Source: Moraxella nonliquefaciens
GTDB lineage: Bacteria; Pseudomonadota; Gammaproteobacteria; Pseudomonadales; Moraxellaceae
Direction of reading: 5' to 3'
Assembly (NCBI RefSeq): GCF_001679005.1
Contig: NZ_LXTW01000032.1
Coordinates: 124,001 to 188,000 of the forward strand
DNA: 64,000 bases
Part shown: positions 1 through 10,948 of the stretch, in pieces
How the letters are laid out: each line of letters begins with the position of its first letter
Position numbering within the stretch: the first letter of the stretch is position 1
Program-made: the position numbers and the translations under genes
Notes under the pieces: model-generated
Told to the model about the DNA's origin: nothing
Seen by the model: only the letters and a program-made list of their open reading frames with translations
Databases searched by the model: none

Positions 1-3000
1 GACACCATCATCATTGATGAAGCACACGAGCGTAGTTTAAATATTGACTTTATTTTAGGTTATCTAAAACGCTTACTGCCAAAACGCCCTGACTTAAAGG
101 TCATCATCACCTCTGCTACTTTGGACACCGTCCGATTTGCTGAGTATTTTAAAAGTGCGGTAAAAGCCGATGTGCCAATCATCAACGTGCAAGGACGAAG
201 CTACCCTGTGCAGACACGTTATCGCCCTTTGACAGATGAGGTTATCAAAAGCCATGACGATGATGTCTTTGATGAGATAGAGGACAAATTGCCACGAGCT
301 TTAACCGCTGCTGTTGCTGAGTGTTTTGAAGATGCACGCATCAAAGGGCACCCCATGCAGTCGGACATTTTGATTTTTGCCAGCACCGAAGCCCAAATTC
401 GTGAAATACAAGAGGTTTTGACAACTCACGCACCGCCTCACACTCAGATTCTTCCCCTGTTTGCTCGCCAAAGTTTTGCCGAACAACAGCGAATTTTTAA
501 TCCCACAGGCGGTCGTAGAATCATCATCTCAACCAACGTTGCTGAAACTGCCTTGACCGTGCCAAATATACGCTATGTGATAGATTTGGGCTTTGCTCGT
601 GTGAGCCGTTACAGCCATCGCTCACGCATTCAACGCCTGCCCATTGAAGCGATAAGCCAAGCGGCGGCGAACCAACGTCAAGGACGTTGTGGGCGGATTG
701 GGGATGGTGTGTGTATACGCCTGTACTCAAAAGAGGATTTTGACAGCCGTCCACCCTTTACCGAACCTGAGATTTTGCGTACCAATTTGGCAAGCGTGAT
801 TTTGCAAATGGAGCATTTGGGGCTGGGTGATGTGGCAGAATTTGACTTTATTACACCGCCTGATTTACGCCTTATCAATGATGGTCGCAAATTGCTCTAT
901 GAGCTTGGGGCGTTGTCTGATGTGCCAACCAAAACCGCTTTTAAAAAGGCATTAAAGGGGCAGATGGACAAAGAAAATGCCAAAAAACGCCATTCATCCA
1001 ATCTTAGCGACATTGGCAAGAAAATGGCTCGCATGCCCATAGACCCACGCCTTGCCCGCATGCTCATTGCAGGGCATGAATTTGCCTGTCTTGATAAAAT
1101 GCTTGTCATCGTATCCGCTCTTGCTGTGCAAGATGTGCGTGAGCGACCTGCCGACAAGCAGTCGCAAGCTGACCAAAAACATGCCTTGTTTCGTCGTGAT
1201 AACTCGGACTTTTTGTTCTATTTGGCATTGTTTGATGTGTTGTTTAACGCTCATGAGATGCACGGAGGCGATAGGCTAACAGGCAACGGACGCAAGAATT
1301 TTGCCAAAAAACATTATCTGTCTTTTCCTCGTATCAAAGAATGGCAAAAAACGCATGAACAGCTTAGTCAGATGATGGTGGATTTGGGTTATCAGATTGC
1401 CGATGCCAACAATCTTGACAACAAAACTGATGACAAAAAAGACACCCCAAAAGGACGCATTGGCTTAAAGGGTGGTAAAAGAGCTAAGGCGGATAACAGT
1501 GCCATTTTAGCCAGTCTTAAAAAACAAGCCAAAACCAAACTGCCACTTAGCGAAGATTATACCAGCATTCATCGGGCTTTATTGACCGCTCTTTTGTCCT
1601 TTGTCGCCCATAAGACCGATGTGGTGGGCGAGTATCTGATGACCAAAAACCAAAAGGCACGCATTTTTCCTGCCAGTACCTTGCATAAAAAAGGTGCAGA
1701 TTGGGTGCTTGCCTTTGAAGTGGTAGAAACTTCACAGGTATATATGCGTACACTTGCTAAGATTGAACCTGAGTGGATATTGTCCGCGGGCAAAAATCTC
1801 TTAAAATACCATTATTTTGAACCGCATTGGTCAAAAAAAGCAGGGCGAGTGCAAGCCTATGCCCAAATTAGCTTGTTTGGGCTTATTGTTGTGCATAAAC
1901 AGCTGGTCAATTATGAAACCATTGACCCATCAGCAAGCCGTGAGATATTCATCCGTGATGCTCTGGTGGGGGATGTGCAGGACAATCAAACAGGCGAGCG
2001 TTATCCCAAAGCCTTGGGGTTTTTGACCCATAACCGCCAAAAAATCAAAGACGTAGGCGATACCGAAGATAAGCTAAGACGGCGAGATTTACTCGTAGAT
2101 GAGCAGAGACTTTATGAATTTTATGATGATAAAATCCCATCTCACATTGCATCAGCCAAGGCATTTGAAGACTGGCTTGGTAAAATGGGCGATGATGAGT
2201 TTTTAAAATTCAAAGACAGCGACGTGATACTTGATGCTGTCAGTGTTGGTCAAGAATTCCCCAAATTTTGGCAAGTGGGAGTAGCCCGATTCCCTTTGTC
2301 TTATGTGTTTGACCCAAGTTCAGATGATGATGGTGTGAGTGTTAAAGTGGGGGTGGGAGCATTATCTCAGCTTGACAGTGTGGATTTATTGTGGGGTGTG
2401 GCAGGCTGGCGATTTGAGTTGGTTGTAGGACTGTTAAAGACCCTGCCAAAGGACATTCGCCGAAAAATCGTCCCCATCCCTGATACCGCCAATGCCTTGA
2501 TGGATAAATTGACAAAGGGTAATGGCGTGGGACTGCTTGACCAACTTTGTCATCATCTGCTTAGAATGGGCGTACATGTGGCGGCGGATGATTTTAGGAT
2601 TCATGAGATTGATAAATACTTGCAGCCCCTGATTTGTGTGCTTGATGACAAGGGGCGAGTGATTGAAAAAGGGCGAGATTTGGAAAAATTACAAGCCAAA
2701 TACCGCACGCATGCCCAGATACCAACTGTGTTTGAGGGCATTCATGACAACTTCCCTGAGCATTTTGAGTTCATGAAGACCCGCCATCATAAGGGTATGG
2801 TAACACAAGCCTTTTTCGCCCTAAGCCCTGATGAGACAGCGAAGGTGTCTGTGGTGGAATTTGGTGATTTGGCAGAAGCATTAGCCATGCATAAAAAAGG
2901 CGTGCTGTCGCTTATTAAAATGACACTTGGGGCAAAACAAAAACAGCTGACATCCCAAATTGATAAAGCCTTTAAAATGGCGTTCGCCCCTTTGGGTGAT

Positions 3001-3645
3001 TTGGAAAAATTAAAAAACACGCTGGTGGATGCAACCTTGCAAGTTACTTTTGACAAATACGCCAAAAGATTTTATGGTCATGTGCGTGAAAAAGTGGCAG
3101 GCTTTGTGCGTGATGAGCGTATGGGAGATTTACTAGACACATTACCCCTAAGTGCAGGCGAGTTTTTGGTGGTCAAGGAGCTGATACATGAAAAGTTTTT
3201 GGCAGTGGGACAAGAGATGTTGCAGGTACTAAAAGAGATTTATACCACATGGCAACATGTGCGTGGGCAACTGCTCATGCTTGACCGTGAGATTTTTGGT
3301 GAGAGTATTGACGACATTGAAGATCAGCTGGATGATTTGTCGCTTCACGACTTTATTTATCGCACTGACTTTGTGGTGTGGCAAGCATACCCACGTTATC
3401 TAAATGCCCTAAGAATCCGCCTTGACAGACTGCCAAATAACCTAGACGCTGACACCGATGCGGTATATCTGCTTGATGAACATATGGAACGACTGGCAAA
3501 CCGTGTGCATGACCCCAAAATCGCTAAATATCGTTGGCTTGTTGAAGAATATCGCATACAGTTATTTGCCCAGCCCATGAAAACAGCGGTGCCTGTCTCA
3601 GCCAAACGACTTGATAAGGTGTGGGCAAATGTTACCACTCGCTGA
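1..3645 (+). CDS. hrpA: ATP-dependent RNA helicase HrpA, 5' end outside window
   Basis: DEAH-box RNA helicase of the HrpA family, cytoplasmic, acting on RNA or stalled translation complexes. The frame is open from base 1, so the N-terminus with the Walker A motif lies upstream of the window. The DEAH motif is at 16-27, the SAT motif at 112-120 and the motif VI arginine finger region (QRQGRCGR) at about 673-696. After these come the helicase C-terminal and HA2/OB-type regions and a long C-terminal part matching the HrpA-specific DUF3418 domain. The 1214 codons seen fit a protein of about 1300 residues. A TTG-started reading from 121 would cut off the DEAH motif and is not the real start. The stop codon lies inside a small inverted repeat (ACCACTC/GAGTGGT, 3634-3650). 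Confidence 0.96.
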   Translation, partial: DTIIIDEAHERSLNIDFILGYLKRLLPKRPDLKVIITSATLDTVRFAEYFKSAVKADVPIINVQGRSYPVQTRYRPLTDEVIKSHDDDVFDEIEDKLPRALTAAVAECFEDARIKGHPMQSDILIFASTEAQIREIQEVLTTHAPPHTQILPLFARQSFAEQQRIFNPTGGRRIIISTNVAETALTVPNIRYVIDLGFARVSRYSHRSRIQRLPIEAISQAAANQRQGRCGRIGDGVCIRLYSKEDFDSRPPFTEPEILRTNLASVILQMEHLGLGDVAEFDFITPPDLRLINDGRKLLYELGALSDVPTKTAFKKALKGQMDKENAKKRHSSNLSDIGKKMARMPIDPRLARMLIAGHEFACLDKMLVIVSALAVQDVRERPADKQSQADQKHALFRRDNSDFLFYLALFDVLFNAHEMHGGDRLTGNGRKNFAKKHYLSFPRIKEWQKTHEQLSQMMVDLGYQIADANNLDNKTDDKKDTPKGRIGLKGGKRAKADNSAILASLKKQAKTKLPLSEDYTSIHRALLTALLSFVAHKTDVVGEYLMTKNQKARIFPASTLHKKGADWVLAFEVVETSQVYMRTLAKIEPEWILSAGKNLLKYHYFEPHWSKKAGRVQAYAQISLFGLIVVHKQLVNYETIDPSASREIFIRDALVGDVQDNQTGERYPKALGFLTHNRQKIKDVGDTEDKLRRRDLLVDEQRLYEFYDDKIPSHIASAKAFEDWLGKMGDDEFLKFKDSDVILDAVSVGQEFPKFWQVGVARFPLSYVFDPSSDDDGVSVKVGVGALSQLDSVDLLWGVAGWRFELVVGLLKTLPKDIRRKIVPIPDTANALMDKLTKGNGVGLLDQLCHHLLRMGVHVAADDFRIHEIDKYLQPLICVLDDKGRVIEKGRDLEKLQAKYRTHAQIPTVFEGIHDNFPEHFEFMKTRHHKGMVTQAFFALSPDETAKVSVVEFGDLAEALAMHKKGVLSLIKMTLGAKQKQLTSQIDKAFKMAFAPLGDLEKLKNTLVDATLQVTFDKYAKRFYGHVREKVAGFVRDERMGDLLDTLPLSAGEFLVVKELIHEKFLAVGQEMLQVLKEIYTTWQHVRGQLLMLDREIFGESIDDIEDQLDDLSLHDFIYRTDFVVWQAYPRYLNALRIRLDRLPNNLDADTDAVYLLDEHMERLANRVHDPKIAKYRWLVEEYRIQLFAQPMKTAVPVSAKRLDKVWANVTTR

Positions 3646-3682
3646 GTGGTTATTGATGAAATATGCCCCACACCCATAACAT

Positions 3683-5074
3683 CTATAAACAAAATGGGTC
3701 TAATTCATCATCTTCACCATTGCCATCATCGGATTTGATGTCTACTTTTTCAAATGTTTCTAATGATGGCAAAAATTGAACCGCTTCATGTGGTGCTAAT
3801 ACATGAAAAGCATTGAGCTGATATTTGCCAAGCAGTTCTTTTAATTTGGCTTTGGCAAGACGAATGCTTAACCTTTCATGCCCTGTGTCATCAAATTCGC
3901 TGTGTGTGATGACCCCAAGCTTGTGTAGGGTATTTTTAAATTGCCCTGCGTTGTGGGGCAGGGTGAGTGTAAAATCAGACAGTGTACCCACCAAAAGCTC
4001 TTGTACCGCTTGGCTAAGTTCGGATGTGCCCAAATTTTCACGAGCAGACACATAGACACGATGTGGCACACCTTGTTCCTGATAGTGGATGACTGGCAAC
4101 TCATCGGTACGGTCAATCTTATTATGCACTAACAGCACAGGAGCTGTTGCTCCAATCTCATCTAGTACCGCATTGACCGCATCAATCTGTTCGTGCATGT
4201 CGGGGCTACTGCTGTCAATGACGTGTAGCAACAGGTCAGCTTCTAGGGTCTCTTGTAGCGTGGCATGAAAGCTCTCCACAAGCTCATGGGGCAGATGACG
4301 CACAAAGCCTACCGTATCAGCAAGCACCACATTACCCACGCCTGTCCATTTGACTCTGCGAAGTGTGGGGTCTAGCGTGGCGAACAGTTGGTTGGCGGCA
4401 TAGACACTATCATGGGCAAGACGGTTAAAAAGTGTGGATTTTCCTGCGTTGGTGTAACCGACCAAGGAGATGGTTGGTACGTCGGATTTTTGGCGTTTGG
4501 CACGTCCTTGTGAGCGGGTCTGTTTGACTTTATCCAGTTTGTTTTTGAGTTGATTGACACGAATTTGTAAAAGTCGTCTGTCGGTCTCTAACTGTGTCTC
4601 GCCTGGCCCTCGAAGTCCAATACCGCCTTTTTGGCGTTCTAGGTGCGTCCAACCACGCACAAGACGAGTGGCAAGGTGCGACAGCTGGGCAAGTTCTACT
4701 TGTAGTTTACCCTCGTACGTTCTGGCACGTTGGGCAAAAATGTCCAAAATCAATCCTGTGCGGTCTAGTACACGGCATTTAATTAAGGCTTCTAGGTTAC
4801 GTTCTTGACTTGGGGTTAGGTTGTGGTTAAAAATGACGATATCAGCATCAAGATGTGCAACCGCTGCTGCTATCTCTTCTGCCTTACCTGTACCGACAAA
4901 GTATTTGGCGTGTGGTTTGTTGCGAGTGCCTGTGATGATGTCAAGTTCATTTGCTCCTGCTGAATGCACAAGCAGACGAAATTCCTCTAAATCATCAGGG
5001 TCAATCATCTCACGAATGTCAAGGTGTACCAAAATGGCGTTTTCTCCGCCTTCGTGTCGGTCAAAATATTGCAA
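3683..5074 (-). CDS. hflX: GTPase HflX, ribosome-associated
   Basis: HflX GTPase of 463 residues, which in other bacteria binds the 50S subunit and splits stalled ribosomes. The N-terminal HflX domain carries the glycine-rich GLRGPGETQLE stretch (residues 153-163). The G domain follows, with P-loop GYTNAGKST (206-214), DTVGF (253-257) and a later NKID motif. The C-terminus is acidic. The start is a TTG at 5074, supported by an AAGGA ribosome-binding site eight bases upstream and by alignment with the family N-terminus. The gene is convergent with hrpA and divergent from folP. There is no hfq next to it, unlike in enterobacteria. Confidence 0.95.
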   Translation of the reverse strand: MQYFDRHEGGENAILVHLDIREMIDPDDLEEFRLLVHSAGANELDIITGTRNKPHAKYFVGTGKAEEIAAAVAHLDADIVIFNHNLTPSQERNLEALIKCRVLDRTGLILDIFAQRARTYEGKLQVELAQLSHLATRLVRGWTHLERQKGGIGLRGPGETQLETDRRLLQIRVNQLKNKLDKVKQTRSQGRAKRQKSDVPTISLVGYTNAGKSTLFNRLAHDSVYAANQLFATLDPTLRRVKWTGVGNVVLADTVGFVRHLPHELVESFHATLQETLEADLLLHVIDSSSPDMHEQIDAVNAVLDEIGATAPVLLVHNKIDRTDELPVIHYQEQGVPHRVYVSARENLGTSELSQAVQELLVGTLSDFTLTLPHNAGQFKNTLHKLGVITHSEFDDTGHERLSIRLAKAKLKELLGKYQLNAFHVLAPHEAVQFLPSLETFEKVDIKSDDGNGEDDELDPFCL

Positions 5075-5315
5075 GTAAAATCCTTAAAAAAGATACATGT
5101 GAGATTCTTAAATTGTGGTAGGATAGAACAATTCAAGGCACGCCTGCATTTATCATGAAAAAATTTTTGTTTGGGCATCCAAAAACAGATCCTATCTGCC
5201 ACCGATGGCGTTTTTTGATAATTTTTATGGTCAATGCTTGTGGTCAATGTCAAAGACAGACACACCTTAAAATCACCATCTGCTCACAAATTTGTTCTAA
5301 ATGTAAGGATAATAA

Positions 5316-6182
5316 ATGCCCCATTTAAAAAAATGTTTAAAGTATCACAATAAAGCCCTAGACTTGTCTGCCCCCAAAATCATGGGCGTACTTAACGTAA
5401 CGCCTGATTCATTTTCTGATGGCGGACGCTTTAACACCCCAGATAATGCCCTACGCCATGCCGATGAGATGATGCGTTGGGGTGTGGATATTATTGACAT
5501 TGGCGGAGAGTCCACTCGCCCCAATGCCCCAAGCGTGGCAACCGAGACCGAGCTTGACAGAGTTATCCCTGTGGTACAAACCTTGCGAGCAGAGTTTGGC
5601 GATGACGTGTGGCTATCACTTGACACGAGCAATCCTGCTGTCATGGAGCAGGGCATAAGAGCAGGGGCGGACATGGTCAATGATGTGCGTGGTCTTCGCC
5701 AAGATGGGGCGTGCGATGTGGTCGCTTGTCTTGATTGCCCTGTGGTTATTATGCACTCACGAGGTGAGCCTGATACGATGAATGATTTGGCGGTGTATGA
5801 TGATGTGGTAAGCGATGTTATAAGCGAGCTTCATACAACTGTCCACAACGCCCTAAATGCAGGGGTCAGACGTGAAAATATCGTGATAGATGTCGGCATG
5901 GGTTTTGCTAAAAATCATGCCCATCATGTTGCACTCATGCACAGTCTGGACAGCATCATCACCCATTTTGACCTGCCCATGCTTTTTGGTGTATCTCGTA
6001 AGCGGTTTTTGGGTGAGATTTTAGATGCCTTTACCCTAACTCAAAATCACAGCCCAAGCGACAGAGACATAATAGGCACAGTGGCACACTTATTGGCAAT
6101 TCAAAAGGGAGTAAGCATTGTGCGGGTGCACGATGTCGCTTATATGGCACAGGCAATAAAGATGTGGCAGACAGTAAAATAA
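5316..6182 (+). CDS. folP: Dihydropteroate synthase
   Basis: Condenses p-aminobenzoate with dihydropterin pyrophosphate to dihydropteroate in folate synthesis; this family is the sulfonamide target. The pterin-binding signatures are plain: NVTPDSFSDGG at residues 27-37 and GGESTRPN at 63-70, followed by TIM-barrel motifs such as DVGMGFAKNH. The length (288) is normal. The ATG start has AAGGA at 5305-5309. It is divergent from hflX across about 240 bases in which I see no other gene. Confidence 0.96.
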   Translation: MPHLKKCLKYHNKALDLSAPKIMGVLNVTPDSFSDGGRFNTPDNALRHADEMMRWGVDIIDIGGESTRPNAPSVATETELDRVIPVVQTLRAEFGDDVWLSLDTSNPAVMEQGIRAGADMVNDVRGLRQDGACDVVACLDCPVVIMHSRGEPDTMNDLAVYDDVVSDVISELHTTVHNALNAGVRRENIVIDVGMGFAKNHAHHVALMHSLDSIITHFDLPMLFGVSRKRFLGEILDAFTLTQNHSPSDRDIIGTVAHLLAIQKGVSIVRVHDVAYMAQAIKMWQTVK

Positions 6183-6185
6183 TGC

Positions 6186-6214
6186 TTGCAAAGTGGGCTT
6201 AGATGGAGTAGAAT
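6186..6214 (+). promoter_or_regulatory. Sigma-70 promoter for rplU-rpmA
   Basis: TTGCAA (6186-6191) and TAGAAT (6209-6214) are separated by exactly 17 bases, just after the folP stop. The predicted leader of about 80 bases contains a short GTGCC/GGCAC inverted repeat (6252-6256 with 6273-6277). That repeat could fold in the mRNA, but I cannot assign it to a known leader family. Confidence 0.65.
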
Positions 6215-6298
6215 ACCGCCTTATTTTTATCCTAGTCGTGTTCGTTAGTAAGTGCCATCAAGGGGTGGTCACGGCACACAGGTTTATTGGAGAATGCG

Positions 6299-6610
6299 AT
6301 GTACGCAGTTATCAAAAGTGGCGGTAAGCAACACCGTGTTAGCGTTGGTGAGACTTTAAAAGTTGAGCTTTTAAAAGCAGAAGTGGGTGCAACTTTAAAC
6401 ATTGAAGAGGTGTTGATGGTTGTTAATGGCTCTGATGTGAAAATCGGTCAGCCTGTTGTTGCTGGTGCGAGCGTGGTGACAGAAGTGGTCAGTCATGGAC
6501 GTGGCAAAAAGGTGCGTATTGTTAAGCACCGTCGCCGTAAGCACTACCATAAAGAGCAAGGTCATCGTCAATGGTATACCGAGCTTAAAATCAACGCAAT
6601 CAATGGTTAA
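6299..6610 (+). CDS. rplU: 50S ribosomal protein L21
   Basis: Ribosomal protein L21, a 23S rRNA-binding protein of the large subunit. The protein begins [14 protein letters not shown], the canonical L21 N-terminus, so the ATG at 6299 is chosen over an in-frame TTG at 6287. A GGAG ribosome-binding site at 6289-6292 agrees. It is 103 residues, the family length, with the basic [20 protein letters not shown] tail segment. It forms the usual pair with rpmA, 51 bases downstream, and obgE follows. Confidence 0.98.
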   Translation: MYAVIKSGGKQHRVSVGETLKVELLKAEVGATLNIEEVLMVVNGSDVKIGQPVVAGASVVTEVVSHGRGKKVRIVKHRRRKHYHKEQGHRQWYTELKINAING

Positions 6611-6661
6611 TTCATATACTTTATAATGAGATTATAAAAAGTATTCATAGGAGACATTCTC

Positions 6662-6919
6662 ATGGCACACAAAAAAGCCGCAGGTTCTACTCGTAACGGT
6701 CGTGATTCTAACCCAAAAATGCTTGGTGTAAAAATTTTTGGCGGTCAAGACGTCATTCCGGGCAATATCATTGTTCGTCAGCGTGGCACAGAGTTTCATG
6801 CTGGTGAAGGCGTGGGTATGGGCAGAGACCATACTTTATTTGCCTTAACCGAAGGCGTGGTAAAATTTGAGACCAAAGGTCAATTTAATCGCCGTTATGT
6901 GTCTGTTGTTGCAAAATAA
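6662..6919 (+). CDS. rpmA: 50S ribosomal protein L27
   Basis: Ribosomal protein L27, whose flexible N-terminus reaches towards the peptidyl transferase centre. It starts [15 protein letters not shown] after Met and is 85 residues, both typical. There is no cleavable Firmicutes-type N-terminal extension. A TAGGAGA ribosome-binding site lies upstream. It is cotranscribed with rplU and followed by a strong terminator, so obgE likely has its own promoter. Confidence 0.98.
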   Translation: MAHKKAAGSTRNGRDSNPKMLGVKIFGGQDVIPGNIIVRQRGTEFHAGEGVGMGRDHTLFALTEGVVKFETKGQFNRRYVSVVAK

Positions 6920-6952
6920 ACTTACAAATAATTTTTGTTAAAACAGCCCACA

Positions 6953-6985
6953 AACCCCATAATTTATAAATTATGGGGTTTTTGA
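6953..6985 (+). terminator. Rho-independent terminator after rpmA
   Basis: AACCCCATAATTT and its exact complement form a perfect stem (6953-6980), followed by a T run. It sits 33 bases after the rpmA stop and ends the rplU-rpmA transcript. Confidence 0.85.
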
Positions 6986-7152
6986 TTTTTTATTGATAAA
7001 TTATTTAACATAATCATAACTAAATAATCACGGTCAAATTGTTTTAGAGCATTAAAAATTTGTAGATTATGGTTATTTACAATTTACCCATATTGGCACT
7101 CGTTAAAATAATAAAGTCATGATATAATAAAGAGTTTTTAAAAATATTTTGA

Positions 7153-8373
<1,221 letters not shown>

Positions 8374-8394
8374 TTTTATGGTGACATAAATTTG

Positions 8395-8657
8395 ATGGCA
8401 ATTACCCAACAGCATAAATCACTGTTGCCTGTGGGTGTGATGGATGTGCAAGGTGATTTTGACATGGGTGATGTGGTGGAGATTGTAAATGCTTAAAAAG
8501 TGCGGTTGGTGGTAGGTCAAGTCGGATTTGACAGCAATCAAGCCAAACAAATCACCCAAAACACACAGATGAAATCTTACAAATCCTAAGCCTAAACGAT
8601 GATGACAAAGCCATCATGGTATATCGTGATGATATGGCGGTTTTATCATTTAATTGA
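8395..8657 (+). pseudogene. proB: Remnant of glutamate 5-kinase (proB), PUA-domain end only
   Basis: Translation directly after obgE gives SLLPVGVMDVQGDFDMGD, then EIVNA, a TAA stop at 8494-8496, then KVRLVVGQVGFDSNQAKQ in the same frame. After a frameshift near 8568 it continues DEILQILSLNDDDKAIMVY and ends at 8657. This is the C-terminal PUA domain of ProB; the kinase domain is gone. In Acinetobacter-type genomes intact proB follows obgE, so this is decay in place. It removes the first step of proline synthesis unless another copy exists elsewhere. Confidence 0.85.
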
Positions 8658-8659
8658 TT

Positions 8660-8694
8660 TTAACTTAACTTAACTTAACTTAACTTAACTTAAC
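8660..8694. repeat. TTAAC pentanucleotide microsatellite, 7 copies
   Basis: Seven perfect TTAAC units in a row, followed by a degenerate TTAATCTAAC. The tract ends 22 bases before the hemE start codon, inside its 5' leader or promoter. Tracts of this type change copy number by slippage, so hemE expression could vary with unit number; that is inference. Confidence 0.95.
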
Positions 8695-8716
8695 TTAATC
8701 TAACAGTGGAATAAAG

Positions 8717-9823
8717 ATGCCCCAACAATTTGCCCCCCTAAAAAATAACCGCTTATTGCGCGCCTTGCGTTTTGAGCCTGTGGATGCCACTCCTGTGTGG
8801 ATGATGCGACAGGCAGGACGCTATCTGCCAGAGTATAAAGAGGTGCGTGCCAAGGCAGGCGATTTTTTGAGCCTGTGTAAGGACACCGACATGGCGACCG
8901 AAGTTACTTTACAGCCACTGCGTCGTTTTGAGTTGGATGCGGCGATTTTATTTAGTGATATTTTGACCATTCCTGATGCCTTTGGACTTGGGTTGTATTT
9001 TGAAGAAGGCGAAGGGCCTAAGTTTAAATACACCGTGCGTACACTTACCGACCTTGAACGCTTGCCAAAGATTGACGTAAATAGCCAGCTTGACTATGTG
9101 ATAAAAGCGGTAACAAATATCCGTAAAGAACTAAATGGACAAGTGCCATTATTTGGGTTTAGTGGCAGTCCTTGGACGCTTGCCACTTATATGGTAGAGG
9201 GTGGTTCTAGCCGTGATTTTCGCCATACCAAAGAGATGATGTACGCACGTCCTGAGTTTTTGCACGCCTTACTTACCAAAATCTCCGATGCCATCGTGGA
9301 TTATTTGGACGCCCAAATACAAGCAGGGGCTCAGATTGTGCAGATTTTTGACAGTTGGGGCGGGGCGTTAGCTCATCGTCAGTTTATGACATTTAGCCAT
9401 CATTATAACCGTGAAATCATCGCCAAGCTCAAAGCCAAATTCCCTGATGTGCCTGTGGTTATGTTTACCAAAGGCGGTGGTTTATGGCTTGATACACAAG
9501 CAGACAGCCAAGCTGATTGTTTGGGTCTGGATTGGACAATGCCATTAGATAGAGCAAGGCGTGAACTTAATAATGCTCAAAAGGCATTAACCATTAAATA
9601 CAAAAAACTACAACACCAAAAAGCCATACAGGGCAATCTTGACCCTGCCACACTCTATGGTTCACCCGCTGAGATTAAAAAGGCAGTACACGCCATGCTG
9701 TCAGATGCCTATGTCAATGATAAAACTGGCTATGTGGCAAATTTTGGGCATGGCATCACCCAATGGGTCAAGCCAGAACATGCCAAGGTATTTGTTGATA
9801 GCGTGCATGATTTTAGACTTTGA
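8717..9823 (+). CDS. hemE: Uroporphyrinogen decarboxylase
   Basis: Decarboxylates the four acetate side chains of uroporphyrinogen III to coproporphyrinogen III in heme synthesis. The signature [15 protein letters not shown] is at residues 26-40, and the second conserved motif [16 protein letters not shown] follows in the middle of the protein. It is 368 residues, slightly longer than the usual 350-355. The ATG has a weak TGGA ribosome-binding site. It is downstream of the dead proB and directly behind the TTAAC repeat. Confidence 0.97.
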   Translation: MPQQFAPLKNNRLLRALRFEPVDATPVWMMRQAGRYLPEYKEVRAKAGDFLSLCKDTDMATEVTLQPLRRFELDAAILFSDILTIPDAFGLGLYFEEGEGPKFKYTVRTLTDLERLPKIDVNSQLDYVIKAVTNIRKELNGQVPLFGFSGSPWTLATYMVEGGSSRDFRHTKEMMYARPEFLHALLTKISDAIVDYLDAQIQAGAQIVQIFDSWGGALAHRQFMTFSHHYNREIIAKLKAKFPDVPVVMFTKGGGLWLDTQADSQADCLGLDWTMPLDRARRELNNAQKALTIKYKKLQHQKAIQGNLDPATLYGSPAEIKKAVHAMLSDAYVNDKTGYVANFGHGITQWVKPEHAKVFVDSVHDFRL

Positions 9824-9907
9824 TTAGAAAAAATGAAGAAACCAAGCCAATATGGCATTACTGTTCATTGGGTTTGGTTTTCATCAATAACTCACTCTTT
9901 TAAAACA

Positions 9908-10363
9908 TCACCAACCAAATGCCATGGGCAGACGACAAGGGCGAATGCCTTGCTTGCCGTTGGTAACACACACCAAACTAATCACACCGATGGTGGCGAC
10001 TTTGGCGTGGTTAAAGTCATTTTTATCTCGGTAAATATGCTGAGTGATGATAAGACTGGCAGATTTTTTGACCACATCAGTAATGGTAACGATAAGGTTA
10101 TCATCAACAAACAGCGGTGATTTGTATTTGACATCAGCATGATTGACTACAAAATGTATCTTGCCTTGCTGTCCACTTGTTTCATCTACCGCTCCGTCTG
10201 CATCAAAGAAATACCCATCAAAGCCAAGTGATGTTAGCCAATCACGACGACAATTTTCAAAAAAGGTGAGATGATTGGCGTGATAAACGATACCGCCAGC
10301 ATCCGTGTGATTGATATAGACTTTATAATGATTGCTAAATATGGGTCTTGTTGGACTATTCAT
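9908..10363 (-). CDS. YbgC-type hotdog acyl-CoA thioesterase
   Basis: 4-hydroxybenzoyl-CoA-thioesterase-like hotdog protein of 151 residues. The family motif with the catalytic aspartate appears as INHTDAGGIVYHANHLTFFE near residues 17-36. In other bacteria ybgC sits by tol-pal; here it does not, so the physiological substrate (short-chain or phospholipid-related acyl-CoA) is inferred from the family only. It is convergent with hemE. The ATG start has an AGAGA ribosome-binding site. Confidence 0.85.
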   Translation of the reverse strand: MNSPTRPIFSNHYKVYINHTDAGGIVYHANHLTFFENCRRDWLTSLGFDGYFFDADGAVDETSGQQGKIHFVVNHADVKYKSPLFVDDNLIVTITDVVKKSASLIITQHIYRDKNDFNHAKVATIGVISLVCVTNGKQGIRPCRLPMAFGW

Positions 10364-10517
10364 GTGTCTCTGCTAAGGTTTTAATTAACTGTAATGTGCC
10401 ATTGTATGCTTGAAAATGGATTGTATGTCTTTGTTGGAAGTTATGGTGTTTTAAAAGGTCTATTTGTGCTAAAATATAAGTATCGTCCATTTGTGTATTT
10501 TGTCAAAGGAGTAACTT

Positions 10518-10940
10518 ATGACTTATGATAACACCAATATTTTCGCTAAAATCTTGCGTGGTGAGATATCCTGCCACAAGGTCTATGAAGATGATAAGAC
10601 CCTTGCTTTTATGGATATCATGCCACAGGCCATGGGTCATGTACTCATAATTCCAAAGTGTCAAGCGGTAGAGTTGTCTGATTTGCCCTGTGAATATGCT
10701 TGTGCGGTATTTAAAACTGCCCAAAAAATCATCACAGCTCAGCGTAAAGCTCTGGGTGTGGATGGCATCGTTCAAGTGCAGATAAACCACGCCAAAGCAG
10801 GACAAAGCGTGTTCCATTATCACATGCACCTAATTCCAACCCACATCCATGAACTTAGTAAGCATGAAAGCATCATGGCAGACCAAGATGAGTTGGCAGA
10901 ACTGGCAAATAAAATCCGTACAGTCATTGATGATGAATAG
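10518..10940 (+). CDS. HIT-family nucleotide-binding hydrolase (HinT-like)
   Basis: Histidine-triad protein of 140 residues. The catalytic HxHxH motif reads FHYHMHLIP near residues 103-111, and the N-terminus IFAKILRGEISCHKVYEDD is the classic HIT N-terminus. Family members hydrolyse purine nucleoside phosphoramidates. An AAAGGAG ribosome-binding site precedes the ATG. The next gene begins only eight bases after the stop, so the two are probably cotranscribed. Confidence 0.92.
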   Translation: MTYDNTNIFAKILRGEISCHKVYEDDKTLAFMDIMPQAMGHVLIIPKCQAVELSDLPCEYACAVFKTAQKIITAQRKALGVDGIVQVQINHAKAGQSVFHYHMHLIPTHIHELSKHESIMADQDELAELANKIRTVIDDE

Positions 10941-10948
10941 GACAATTT

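Noticed and set aside
5005..5265. Minus-strand ORF of 86 codons between hflX and folP
   Set aside because: It overlaps the hflX 5' end, has no family resemblance or ribosome-binding site, and has the composition expected of intergenic sequence.
8660..8694. Transposon end or attachment site
   Set aside because: Simple TTAAC tandem repeat with no inverted repeats or integrase nearby.
9833..10120. Plus-strand ORF of 95 codons after hemE
   Set aside because: It lies opposite the YbgC-type thioesterase gene, whose product is clearly recognisable.
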